DNA of 64,000 bases, taken from contig NZ_BSTR01000040.1 in NCBI RefSeq assembly GCF_030269645.1, positions 1 to 64,000 on the forward strand. The letters run 5' to 3'. Numbering within the stretch: the first letter of the stretch is position 1; the number at the start of each line of letters is the position of its first letter. Origin of the DNA: Actinokineospora sp. NBRC 105648. GTDB lineage: Bacteria > Actinomycetota > Actinomycetes > Mycobacteriales > Pseudonocardiaceae. The position numbers were made by a program, and so were the translations under genes. Shown here one piece after another: positions 9,101-17,223 of this stretch. The notes beneath the pieces were generated by a model, which saw only the letters and a list, made by a program, of their open reading frames with translations, had not been told where the DNA came from and did no database searches.

Positions 9101-10089
9101 CGCCGGTGCGGCAGCAGCGCGGTGTGCACGGCGTCCACTTCGGACACCAGGGCGGCCCAGCCCGGCTGGTCCACCCGCACCCGCAGCGGCACGGTGTTGA
9201 GAAACAGCCCGGCCACCTCGGCGCCGCCCTCGGTCTCCGGGCGGCCGTGGGTGACCACGCCGGTGACGACCTCGGGCAGGCCGGTGAGCAGGCCCAGCAC
9301 GCGCAGGTGCACGGCGAGCAGCAGGGTCCGCACCGGCCTGCGCAGCTCGGTGGCGGTCGCGGCGAGCCGGTCCCGGAGACCGCGGTCGAACTCGACCACG
9401 TGCCGGTCGCTGACCAGCGGCCCGTCGGCCGGGTAGCCGGGCCGGAACGGGATCTGGCACGTCGGCGCGCCGTCGACCACGCCGCGCCAGTGCTCCAGGG
9501 TCACCGGGTCCGACACCGCCTGCCGCTCGGCGGCGACGAAGTCGCGGAAGGTGTCCACGGGCGCGACCACCGGCAGCGGTTCACCCGCGAGCCGGGCGGT
9601 GTAGCGGCGGACCAGCTCGTCGACCAGGCCCGCGACGCTCCACCCGTCCAGGATCGCGTGGTGGAAGCTCAGCGAGAGCGCGAACTCGCTGTCGGACAAC
9701 AGGTGCACGGTCGCCCTCAGCAGTGGAGCGGCACCGAGGTCGTGCGGCCGGAACTGCTCCTGCGCGCGCCAGCGCCGCAACGCCTCGGTGGACGGACCCG
9801 GCTCGGCCCGCCAGTCGAGCACCCCCAGCGGCACCGTCGCGGTGGCGTGCACCAGCTGCACCGGCTCGGAGAAGTCGGCCAGGTCGAACGAGGTCCGCAG
9901 GACCGGGTGCCGGGCGACCAGGTCGGCCAGGGTGTCGGCGAGCACCGCCGGGTCGCACCGCCCGGCCAGGGTCAGCGTGAGCACGTCGTGGAACGCGGCG
10001 GTGCGCTCGCGGAACTCGGCGTGGTAGAGCATACCCGCCTGCAACGCGGCGAGCGGATAGGCGTCCACTATGGACTGTGTGGCCGTCAT
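6154..10089 (-). CDS. NRPS terminal module C-A-T-TE with cysteine-type thioesterase motif
   Basis: The 1311-residue protein has a C domain (about 8-440; HHAILDGWS near 144), an A domain (about 460-950; A3 FTSGSTGRPKGV, A10 NGK), a carrier (GGHS near 996) and a thioesterase (about 1070-1305). The C domain opens DAYPLAALQAGMLYH, the form I associate with D-donor condensation domains. The specificity residues read by eye are D-G-I-Y-V-G-I-V-A-K, which match no standard code I know. The usual FD before the first specificity residue is VD here (SVDGTF). The thioesterase nucleophile motif is GFCVGG near 1127-1132, so cysteine replaces serine. It should add the last residue and release the peptide. 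The start overlaps the previous NRPS stop by four bases. Confidence 0.92.
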   Translation of the reverse strand: MTATQSIVDAYPLAALQAGMLYHAEFRERTAAFHDVLTLTLAGRCDPAVLADTLADLVARHPVLRTSFDLADFSEPVQLVHATATVPLGVLDWRAEPGPSTEALRRWRAQEQFRPHDLGAAPLLRATVHLLSDSEFALSLSFHHAILDGWSVAGLVDELVRRYTARLAGEPLPVVAPVDTFRDFVAAERQAVSDPVTLEHWRGVVDGAPTCQIPFRPGYPADGPLVSDRHVVEFDRGLRDRLAATATELRRPVRTLLLAVHLRVLGLLTGLPEVVTGVVTHGRPETEGGAEVAGLFLNTVPLRVRVDQPGWAALVSEVDAVHTALLPHRRLPLFEVQRLAGRSPLFGTAFDFHDFHVDDSRGEESSGAQADHGVRVVRQDHAETTDIPFTAVFARGGGEAGLTLSYHRTRFPAEQVAAISAYYLAALESLTTDPHGDPRRTAPLLRHDLESINRWNGTAVAAPAAETLHGMVAHWAAVTPDRAALIDDGATVTFGALWHRIGLLADRLRDAGVRRDVVVAVAIPRSADALVAVLAVLQAGGAALPLDLDHPILRLRELVADAGARVVIATDAVRARFDGVTVLVAGAGAGTSTSQAVRAARPDDLAAVLFTSGSTGRPKGVLLTHQAITQFCAWHGRHIGLTGADRVLQRSPLSVDGTFIELAMAYAVGAAAVVVPTEAVIDPDTFAEVGTRHGVTTAYLVPSLLTPLVEAGAVGRVASLRHVVSGGETLPRAVVEAFGAQSGARLHNIYGPTELGVAATEWPTDPGNPDGPVPIGGPGPGTELHVLDDAGEPAPIGTPGEVYAGGPQIARGYLGKPGLTADKFVPDHLSGRPGARLYRTGDRARWLPGGLLEFAGRRDDQVKINGIRAELGEIEVRLTEHPGVLQAAVVLPAERGQVLTAYVVWAGEREGAAAALRAFCADRLPAGLVPGRFEFLDEIPVLPNGKADRAALPATGAREVAFQPPRDLVESRLETLWEEVLELPAVSIRDDFFALGGHSLRALRLVMRLRKEFGREVPVETLMTHPTIEELATLLRSPEQLAPAAPVIPLREHGSRLPVWFIHALGGQVFRYRKLAGLLGDDQPAYGIPARGFAADESAQDTVTAMVDDYVDRILATTPDQPVVLAGFCVGGNLALEVARRLRSKGVPVPLVAVFWSQAVDSVSPEFADDTRLMLSALAGAPIGVDHDTLAALPPRARLAAIVEGASATGSLDPAVTDLDQAERMLKVFRANATALRGYRHAPYGGPFVLLTPEQDGENPFGPAHGWDEVVTGRLDVVTVPGSRYDTAEEPHVRGTAAVLREVLDRVDGNR

Positions 10090-13000
10090 GCGGCCCCTTC
10101 CTTTCCGGGTCCGGCGAGCCGCGCGCGGTCGGCCGGGCTGAGCAGGTCGAAGGCACTCGCGGTTGGCGCGGGTGCCGTCGGGGTGGGCGCGTGGTCCAGG
10201 CGTGCGGCCAGCTCGCGCACGGTCCGGGACCGGAACAGGTCGGCGAGCGAGACGGTGAACCCCACCGCGCGGAGCCGGGAGACGACCTTGAGGCTGCGGA
10301 TCGAGTCGCCGCCGACGGCGAAGAAGTCGTCCTCGGCGGTGACCTCGCCGAGGACGAGCACGTCCCGCCAGATCCCGGCGACCACCGCCTCCCGCTCGGT
10401 GAGGGGCGCGGGCGGACCCTCCGCCCGCGAAGCACTCACGCGGGTGTCCGGCAGTGCCGCCCGGTCGAGTTTCCCGTTCCTGGTCAAGGGAAGCCGGTCG
10501 AGCCGGTGGAACACGTCCGGCACCAGCTGGGCGGGCAGGCGCTCGCCCAGTCGAGCCGCCCAGTCGACGTCGGCGTCGGTCGCCAGGTAGGCGACCAGCC
10601 TGCCACCGCGGGCCACGACCGCCGCGGCCCGCACCTCCGGTTGGTCGAGCAGCGCCGCCTCGACCTCACCGGGCTCGATCCGCACACCGCGCACCTTCAC
10701 CTGGTGGTCGAGCCTGCCGAGGTACTCCAGCGTGCCCACCCCGGCACTCGCGGGCGCCGAGCGCCAGCGGGCCAGGTCGCCGGTGCGGTAGAGCCTGGAC
10801 CCGGGCGGCCCGTACGGGTTCGGCACGAACCGGTCCGCGGTCAGCCCCGGCTTGCCCAGGTAGCCCCGCGCCAGCTGCACGCCACCGACGCACAGCTCGC
10901 CCGGCACCCCGACGGGCACCCGGCGGAGCCCGGTGTCGAGGACCTCGACCGCGGTGTTGTCCACCGGCCTGCCGATCGGCACGCCCACACGCGGGTCGAG
11001 TCCGCGCAGCGGCTGCCAGGTCACGTCGACGGCGGTCTCCGTCGGGCCGTAGAGGTTGTGCAGCTCCGTGGCGGGCAGCGCGGCGAGGCAGCGCGCCGCC
11101 AGGTCGCCGGGCAGCGCCTCCCCCGAGCAGAACACCCGGCGCAGCGACCCCGCCGGACCGCCGAGATCGGGTTCCTCCAGGAAAGCATCCAACATGGACG
11201 GTACGAAGTGGACAGTGGTGATCCACTCGCGGTCGATCACGCTCGCGAGGTACCGGGAGTCGCGGTGCCCGTCCGGCACGGCCACGACCAACGCCGCACC
11301 GACGGTGAAGGGCCAGAAGAACTCCCACACGGACACGTCGAAGCTCGCGGGCGTCTTCTGCAGCACCCGATCGTCGCCGTCGAGCGGGAAGTGTCGCTGC
11401 ATCCACGAGATCCGGTTGGCGATCGCGCCGTGGGACACACCGACGCCCTTCGGCCGCCCGGTCGAGCCGGACGTGTGGATCACGTACGCGAGCGCCTCGG
11501 GCGGAGTCGGGACCGGCGCCGACAGCGGAACCCGGGCGGCCACCACCTCGCGCTCGGTATCGAGCAGTACCAACGTATTCGCGTAGACACCCGCGTGTTC
11601 GGACGTGGTGACCACAACGCTCGCCCGCACGTCCTCGACCAGCAACCGCGAGCGCGCCGCCGGGTGGTCCGGATCCAGCGGCAGGTACGCACCACCGGCC
11701 GCCTGCACCGCGTGCAACGCCACGACCAGGTCCACGCCGCGCGGGAGGCAGACCCCGACAACGGTGTCCACCCCGACCCCCAGCGCGACGAGGTGCGCGG
11801 CCAGCCTGCCGACCCGGTCGTGGAACTCCCGGTAGGACAACCACTCCCCCGCGCCGTCAGCCCGGATCGCGGGCCGGTCCGGCCACCGGGCCGCCGCCTC
11901 GGCGACCCGGTCGGGCAGCCGCGGGCACGGGGCGTCCTCAGTCGTCCGGTTCCACGCCCCGAGCAGCGCCTCCTCCTCCAGCGTCAGCACCGGGAGACCG
12001 GCGACCGGCAGCGTCGGATCGGCGACCGCGGCGCTGAGCAGCTGCCGGTAGTGCCCCGCGATCCGGCGGGCCCGGTCGGGCTCGAACAGCTCGGCCGCGT
12101 AGACCAGTTCGCCGCGCAGCCTGCCGCCGACCTCGGTGACCTGCAGGTTGAGGTCGAACTTGGCGGTCTCCGGGGCCAGGTCGAGCTGCACCAGCCGCAC
12201 CCCGGCCGCCGAGGTGAGCGGGGCGGGCGTGTTCTGCAGGACGAGCATGACCTGGAACAGCGGGTTGCCGGTGAGCTCGCGGGTCTCGGCGAGCTGGTCG
12301 ACCAGCCGCTCGAACGGGTAGGTGCGGTGGTCGAAGGCGGCGAAGACGCGGTCGGTCGTGCGGCGCAGCACGGTCCGGAAGTCGGGGTCGCCCGACAGGT
12401 CACCGCGCAGCACCAGCGTGTTCAGGAACAGCCCGGCCACACCGTCGAAGTCGGCGTCCGGCCGGATCGACACCGGGCTGCCGACCGGGATGTCGGTGCT
12501 GCCGGTGTACCTGGACAGCAATGCCTGCCAACCCGCGAGGAGCACCGTGAACAGCGTGGCGCGCTCGGCGCGGGCGAGCGCGTGCAGTCGGGCGGTCAGG
12601 TCGTCGTCGAACCAGAAGGTGACCTGACCACCCCGGTAGGTCGGCCGCGCCGGGCGCGGTCGATCCGTGGGTAGCGCTAGCGTCTGGGGCATTCCGGCCA
12701 GCGCCTCTTGCCAGTAACCGAGTTCCTCGTCCACCCCGGGTTCGGTGTAGCGGGTCGCGAAGTCGGTGTAGGTGGCGGGCAACGGGGCCCACGAGGGCGT
12801 GCGGCCCTCGACGGCGTCGGCATAGGCGCTCAGCAGGTCGGACAGCACGAGGGAGAGCGACCAGCCGTCGAGCGCGATGTGGTGCGCGGCGAGCACGAGC
12901 ACGTGGTCGCGCGGGCCCAGCACGAGCAACCGCGACCGGATCAGCGGACCGGCGGCCAGGTCGAAGCGCCTGCCGGACTCCTGCCCCGCGATCCGCCGAA

Positions 13001-13406
13001 GTGTCGGCTGCCGCTCCTCCGACGGCAGGTCGGACAGGTCGGTCACGGTCATCGGCACCTCGCCCGCGACCGGCCGGACCACCTGCCGGGGTTCGCCGTC
13101 GGTCTCGGTGAAGACCGTTCGCAGCACGGGATGCCGCTGCAGCACCGACCGCAGCGCCCCGGCCAACGCGGTCCGGTCGAGGTCACCCTCGACCCGCCAC
13201 GCGGCGACGATCACGTACGCCGGGAACTCCGGGCCGAGCTGGTCGAGGAACCACATCCGCCGCTGGCTGGGCGAGAGCGGCGCGCTGGCCGCGGCCAGCC
13301 GGGCGGGGGCGGGCGTGCGGGTGCCGCGGGCGGCGCGGAGCCTGCGCTCGAGCTCGGCGCGCTGCGCGGGTCCGAGGGCGGCGACCCGGTCCAGGGGATT
13401 GGTCAC
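10086..13406 (-). CDS. NRPS module C-A-T, predicted Ser-activating
   Basis: The 1106-residue protein has a C domain of L-donor type (about 45-470; SPSQRRMWFLDQ, HHIALDGWS near 177), an A domain (about 480-985; HTSGSTGRPKGV, LYGPTET, YRTGDL) and a carrier domain near 1000-1065. Specificity positions read by eye give D-V-W-H-F-S-L-V-D-K, the classical serine code. The carrier has GGDS (serine near 1033), a form usual before epimerisation domains, but no E domain follows. The tail FDLLSPADRARL is like the linker that normally precedes a DAYPL-type C domain, and the next protein starts with exactly that domain. The two proteins look like a split polypeptide. ATGA coupling at both ends. Confidence 0.93.
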   Translation of the reverse strand: MTNPLDRVAALGPAQRAELERRLRAARGTRTPAPARLAAASAPLSPSQRRMWFLDQLGPEFPAYVIVAAWRVEGDLDRTALAGALRSVLQRHPVLRTVFTETDGEPRQVVRPVAGEVPMTVTDLSDLPSEERQPTLRRIAGQESGRRFDLAAGPLIRSRLLVLGPRDHVLVLAAHHIALDGWSLSLVLSDLLSAYADAVEGRTPSWAPLPATYTDFATRYTEPGVDEELGYWQEALAGMPQTLALPTDRPRPARPTYRGGQVTFWFDDDLTARLHALARAERATLFTVLLAGWQALLSRYTGSTDIPVGSPVSIRPDADFDGVAGLFLNTLVLRGDLSGDPDFRTVLRRTTDRVFAAFDHRTYPFERLVDQLAETRELTGNPLFQVMLVLQNTPAPLTSAAGVRLVQLDLAPETAKFDLNLQVTEVGGRLRGELVYAAELFEPDRARRIAGHYRQLLSAAVADPTLPVAGLPVLTLEEEALLGAWNRTTEDAPCPRLPDRVAEAAARWPDRPAIRADGAGEWLSYREFHDRVGRLAAHLVALGVGVDTVVGVCLPRGVDLVVALHAVQAAGGAYLPLDPDHPAARSRLLVEDVRASVVVTTSEHAGVYANTLVLLDTEREVVAARVPLSAPVPTPPEALAYVIHTSGSTGRPKGVGVSHGAIANRISWMQRHFPLDGDDRVLQKTPASFDVSVWEFFWPFTVGAALVVAVPDGHRDSRYLASVIDREWITTVHFVPSMLDAFLEEPDLGGPAGSLRRVFCSGEALPGDLAARCLAALPATELHNLYGPTETAVDVTWQPLRGLDPRVGVPIGRPVDNTAVEVLDTGLRRVPVGVPGELCVGGVQLARGYLGKPGLTADRFVPNPYGPPGSRLYRTGDLARWRSAPASAGVGTLEYLGRLDHQVKVRGVRIEPGEVEAALLDQPEVRAAAVVARGGRLVAYLATDADVDWAARLGERLPAQLVPDVFHRLDRLPLTRNGKLDRAALPDTRVSASRAEGPPAPLTEREAVVAGIWRDVLVLGEVTAEDDFFAVGGDSIRSLKVVSRLRAVGFTVSLADLFRSRTVRELAARLDHAPTPTAPAPTASAFDLLSPADRARLAGPGKEGAA

Positions 13407-16400
13407 CGGTCCGCCTCAACCTCGGCCAGCAGGTCCTCGCCGTCCTCGGCGGTGGCGAACTGGCCGACCAGCACCACCACCGCGAGGTCGGCGACCGTGG
13501 GGCTGTCGAAGCACCAGCGCAACGGCACCGCGACCCCGTAGTCCTGCCGGATCCGCGCCACGACCCGGGTCGCCAGCAGCGAGTGGCCACCCACGTCGAA
13601 GAAGTGGTCGGTCACCCCGATGTCCGGGTTCCCGATCAGCTCGACCCACACCCGGCACAGCTCCGCCTCGAGCTCGGTGCGCGGCGCCACGTAATCCTCG
13701 TCGTCCGCCGCGGCGGCGACCGCCTCCTCGACCGGCACGGGCAGCGTCGGGTCGGCGCTGACGAACCGGGAGACCGGCGCGTCCGGGTCGGCGAGCACCT
13801 CGGTGAACACCTGCTCGAACCGGGCGGCCAGCGGGGCGACACCGGCCGCGGTGAACAGGTCGGTCCGGAACTCCAGCTCCCCGGCCAGCCCGCCCGCCAC
13901 GACCTCGAACAGCGCCACCAGCTCCGCCTTGGCCGTGCCGGTGTCGACCGGTTCGGCCTGCAGGGTCAGCTCGTCGAGCACGACCGGCGGCCGCTCCTCC
14001 TCGGCCACCATCATCATCACGTTCACCAGCGGCGTGTCGCCGAAGCGCCTGCGCGGCCGGATCTCCTCGACCAGCGCCTCGAACGGCAGGTCCCGGTTGG
14101 CGATCGCGTCGAGGGTGACCGCGCGGACCCGGCGCAGCAGCTCGCGGAAGCCCAGACCGCGGTCGACGTCGGTGCGCAGCACCAGGGTGTTGCCGAAGAA
14201 GCCGACCGTGCCCTCCAGCTCCGGCCGGGGCCGGAACGCCACCGGGATGCCGACCGCGACGTCGCGCTGCGCAGTGCGCTCGGCGAGCACCAGGTGCAAG
14301 CCGGTGAGCAGGACCATGAACAGCGTCGCGCTCTCCGCCGCCGCCAACGCGCGCAGCCGCTCGGTCAGCTCCCGCGACACCGCGAAGCGGACCCGGTCGC
14401 CCGCCGGGCTGACCTCGTCCGGGCGCGGCAGGTCGGTGCGCAGCTCGACCCGGGCGGGCAGCCCGGCGAGCCGCTCCCGCCAGAACTCCAGCTGCCGGGC
14501 GTAGGCGCCGCGGGCGAGCAGGTCGCGCTGCCAGACCGCGAAGTCCGCGTACTGGGCGGCGGGTTCGGGCAGTTCGGGCGCGTTCCCGGCCAGGAGCGCG
14601 GGGTAGAGCTCGCCGAGCTCGCGGTGCAGGATCCGCATCGACGGTCCCTCGGTGGCGACGTGGTGCATGGTGAGCAACAGCAGGTGCTCGTCCTCGGCCA
14701 AGCGGGCGATGAGCGCGCGGACCGGGATCTCGGCGGTCAGGTCGAACGGGCGCTCGGTGCACTCGGCGATGAGCGCCCGGAGCTGGTCCTCGCGGCGTTC
14801 CTCGGCGGTGTCGGACAGGTCGACGTGCTCGAACGGGATCCTCGGGTCCGGCTCGATCACCTGCACCAGCCCGTCCGGGCCCGCCACCAGCCGGGTGCGC
14901 AGCACCTCGTGCCTGCGGACCAGCTCCGCGACGCACGCCCGCAGCACGGCGGTGTCCAGCTCGCCGAGCGCGCGCACGCCCAGGTTGGTGTTGTAGAGCG
15001 GGCTGGTCGGGTCGAGCTGGTTGAGGAACCACAGCCGCTGCTGGCCGTGCGAGGCGGGCAGTGGACCGGTGCGCGGCGCCCTGGCCACCGGCGGCAACTG
15101 CGCACCGCCCCTGGTGCGGGCGGCGTCGACGTGCTCGGCGATCCCGGCGACTGTCGGCGCCTCGAACACCTGCCGGGCCGGGACCTCCACGGCGAACGCG
15201 GCGCGCAGCCGGGACAGCAGCTTCGCCACGAGCAGCGAGTGTCCGCCCAGGGCGAAGAACCCGTCAGCGTGGCCGACGCGGTCGAGGCCGAGGAGCTCGC
15301 CGAAGAGGGCCGCGACCGCGCGCTCGGTGTCGGTGCGCGGGCCGTCGCCGGTGTGCACAGCGGGCTCGGGAAGCCTTGTGGTGTCCAGCTTTCCGTGCGC
15401 GGTGAGCGGGAACGCGTCGAGTGCGACAATCACGTCGGGCACGAGGTGGGCGGGCAGCGATTGCTCGACGTGGGCTCGGATGGCCGCGGTGTCGGTGGCG
15501 TCGGCGGTGTTGGTGTTGGTGGTGTCGGTCAGCAGGACGTAGCCGGCCAGACCGGCGCGCCACGGCACGACAACGGCGTCGCGCACGGACGGGTGCCCAC
15601 GCAACACCTCGGCCACCTCACCCGGCTCGACCCGGAATCCGCGGACCTTCACCTGGTCGTCGGAACGCCCGAGGAACTCGATGGTGCCGTCGGCGCGGCG
15701 CGCGCCGCGGTCGCCCGTGCGGTACATGCGCGCACCCGGCCGGGCGGCGAACGGATCGGGTACGAACACCGCCGCGGTGCGACCGGGCAGCCCGAGGTAG
15801 CCCCGGCTGACCTGGTCGCCCCCGATGACGATCTCCCCCGGCTGCCCGTCGGCCACGGGGTCGCCGTGCTCGTCGAGCAGGTACAGCGACGCGTGCCGCA
15901 TCGGCGGCCCGAGCGGGGTGTCAGTGCCCGGGTCGACCACGCCCGCGGGTCCGCGCAGCGCGGCCACACCCACGGTCGTCTCGGTCGGGCCGTAGTGGTT
16001 GACCACGGCGCAGCCGGGCCGGGCAGCCGCCAGCTCGGTGAACCACGACCAGCGCGAACGCTCACCGCCGAGCACCAATGCCTTGCGCGGCAACAGGTCC
16101 GCGTCCGCGCCGCCCGCGTCCCGCAATGCGACGAGGTGCGAAGGGGTGATCTTGACGTAGTCGACCCGCGCCTCCGCCAGGTGGCCGCGGACCCAGGCCG
16201 CGTCCACCACCTGCTCCGGGGTCGCCACCCACAGCGTGCCGCCGGTCGCCAGCGCGGGGTAGATCACCGTGGCACCGGAGTCGAAGGTGAACGGCTGCAG
16301 GAGGCTGAACACGTCCCCGGGCTCGGGGGCGAGCACGTCGAGGATCTGGTCCAGGTAGGCGGCCAGGTTCGCGCGGGTGACACCGACGCCCTTGGGGCGC

Positions 16401-16882
16401 CCGGTCGACCCCGAGGTGTAGCAGACGTAGGCGAGGCTGTCCGGGTGGTGGACCAGCGGGGCCGCGTCTTCCTCGGGGGCCTCGGCCAGCGCGGTTCCCA
16501 GCGACACCGCCGGTAGGTCACCCAGCTCCCCGTCGGTGAGCACCAGCCGCGCACCCGCGTCGTGGAGCAGTGTCCGCAATCGGTCTGCCGGGTCGGCCGG
16601 GTCCAGCACCAGGTAGGCCGCACCCGCCTCGAGCACGCCCAACATCCCGACGACGGTGTGCACCGACGGCGCGAGGGCAAGGGCCACAACGCTTTCCGGC
16701 CCGACACCGGTCACGCGCAGGTAACCGGCGAGCAGGCGCGCCCGCTCGCGCAGCTCGCGGTGGGTGAGCCGCGCCCCGGTGCCGTCCGCGACGGCGACCG
16801 CGTCGGGGTTCACCGAGACCCCGCCCGCCAGCCGGGCGGCGAGGTCGGCATAGGACGCTCGCCGCTGTGCCGCCACGGTCAT
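13403..16882 (-). CDS. NRPS A-T-C-T, predicted Asp-activating initiation protein
   Basis: The 1159-residue protein has an A domain (about 15-505; YTSGSTGRPKGV, HYGPTETT, YRTGD), a carrier (GGHS near 545), a C domain (about 600-1030) and a second carrier (GGHS near 1098). Specificity positions read by eye give D-S-T-K-V-G-H-V-G-K, two changes from the Asp code D-L-T-K-V-G-H-I-G-K. The first gene after mbtH, with A before any C, it probably starts the peptide. The C-domain catalytic motif reads HHVATEG near 740, with Glu where Asp is usual. The second carrier has no A domain in cis and needs trans loading. The frame is open upstream of 16882, but the ATG there overlaps the mbtH stop and starts the A domain correctly. 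Confidence 0.92.
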   Translation of the reverse strand: MTVAAQRRASYADLAARLAGGVSVNPDAVAVADGTGARLTHRELRERARLLAGYLRVTGVGPESVVALALAPSVHTVVGMLGVLEAGAAYLVLDPADPADRLRTLLHDAGARLVLTDGELGDLPAVSLGTALAEAPEEDAAPLVHHPDSLAYVCYTSGSTGRPKGVGVTRANLAAYLDQILDVLAPEPGDVFSLLQPFTFDSGATVIYPALATGGTLWVATPEQVVDAAWVRGHLAEARVDYVKITPSHLVALRDAGGADADLLPRKALVLGGERSRWSWFTELAAARPGCAVVNHYGPTETTVGVAALRGPAGVVDPGTDTPLGPPMRHASLYLLDEHGDPVADGQPGEIVIGGDQVSRGYLGLPGRTAAVFVPDPFAARPGARMYRTGDRGARRADGTIEFLGRSDDQVKVRGFRVEPGEVAEVLRGHPSVRDAVVVPWRAGLAGYVLLTDTTNTNTADATDTAAIRAHVEQSLPAHLVPDVIVALDAFPLTAHGKLDTTRLPEPAVHTGDGPRTDTERAVAALFGELLGLDRVGHADGFFALGGHSLLVAKLLSRLRAAFAVEVPARQVFEAPTVAGIAEHVDAARTRGGAQLPPVARAPRTGPLPASHGQQRLWFLNQLDPTSPLYNTNLGVRALGELDTAVLRACVAELVRRHEVLRTRLVAGPDGLVQVIEPDPRIPFEHVDLSDTAEERREDQLRALIAECTERPFDLTAEIPVRALIARLAEDEHLLLLTMHHVATEGPSMRILHRELGELYPALLAGNAPELPEPAAQYADFAVWQRDLLARGAYARQLEFWRERLAGLPARVELRTDLPRPDEVSPAGDRVRFAVSRELTERLRALAAAESATLFMVLLTGLHLVLAERTAQRDVAVGIPVAFRPRPELEGTVGFFGNTLVLRTDVDRGLGFRELLRRVRAVTLDAIANRDLPFEALVEEIRPRRRFGDTPLVNVMMMVAEEERPPVVLDELTLQAEPVDTGTAKAELVALFEVVAGGLAGELEFRTDLFTAAGVAPLAARFEQVFTEVLADPDAPVSRFVSADPTLPVPVEEAVAAAADDEDYVAPRTELEAELCRVWVELIGNPDIGVTDHFFDVGGHSLLATRVVARIRQDYGVAVPLRWCFDSPTVADLAVVVLVGQFATAEDGEDLLAEVEADR

Positions 16883-17082
16883 GCCTGAACCGCCCGGCGC
16901 AGGCTCGCGGGCCGCAGGTCGGTCCAGACCTGGTCGATGTGGTCCAGACAATCCGCCCTCGCCCCGGTGAAGCCGGTCTCCCGCCACCCGGCGGGCAGCT
17001 CCCGCCCCCGCGGCCACACCGAGTACTGCTCCTCGTCGTTGACGACGACCACGAACGCCTCAGGCACTTCGGAAATCCCCAT
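16879..17082 (-). CDS. MbtH-like protein, NRPS adenylation partner
   Basis: The 67-residue protein carries the MbtH signature VVVNDEEQYSVWP, then L-P-A-G-W and, after a spacer, DHIDQVWTDLRP. MbtH-like proteins bind A domains and help them fold or adenylate. It is the first gene of the NRPS operon and its stop overlaps the start of the A-T-C-T gene (ATGA). A GGGGG tract abuts the ATG with almost no spacing, so the start is slightly uncertain, although the length is normal for the family. Confidence 0.95.
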   Translation of the reverse strand: MGISEVPEAFVVVVNDEEQYSVWPRGRELPAGWRETGFTGARADCLDHIDQVWTDLRPASLRRAVQA

Positions 17083-17129
17083 CCCCCGGTCGAGGTCTCA
17101 ACCGGACGAGCGGACGCTAGGAGCCCGCG

Positions 17130-17158
17130 TGGACATCCCTCGGACAACCAGCGGACCG
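17130..17158. promoter_or_regulatory. Candidate SARP operator: three direct repeats at 11-bp spacing
   Basis: TGGACAT (17130), CGGACAA (17141) and CGGACCG (17152) are direct repeats exactly 11 bp apart, with further CGGAC copies at 17103 and 17111. SARP regulators bind heptameric direct repeats at one-turn spacing upstream of their target promoters. These lie between mbtH and the divergent SARP gene. No binding data are available. Confidence 0.45.
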
Positions 17159-17191
17159 GCCGTACGCCTGCCCCGGGCGTCGGCGGGCGCA

Positions 17192-17197
17192 TAGACT
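17192..17197 (+). promoter_or_regulatory. Possible -10 element for the SARP gene
   Basis: TAGACT fits the actinomycete -10 form TANNNT. It lies about 30 bases before the GTG starts of the regulator, leaving room for a short leader with the GGGGGG ribosome site. I see no convincing -35 box. Confidence 0.3.
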
Positions 17198-17223
17198 CGC
17201 GACATCACGCTCTGGGGGGATTT

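Noticed and set aside
10086-10200. Remnant epimerisation domain at the end of the Ser module
   Set aside because: Only a short linker follows the carrier; no HHxxxDG or other E-domain motif is present.
10077-12674. A long plus-strand open frame of 865 codons opposite the Ser-module NRPS gene
   Set aside because: It is the shadow of the NRPS gene on the other strand; the sequence is rich in Arg, Gly and Pro, lacks a domain and has no ribosome site.
17083-17223. A Fur/DtxR-type iron box upstream of the NRPS operon, since beta-OH-Asp is a siderophore ligand
   Set aside because: I see no 19-bp inverted repeat of that type, and no siderophore uptake genes; the repeats present are direct.
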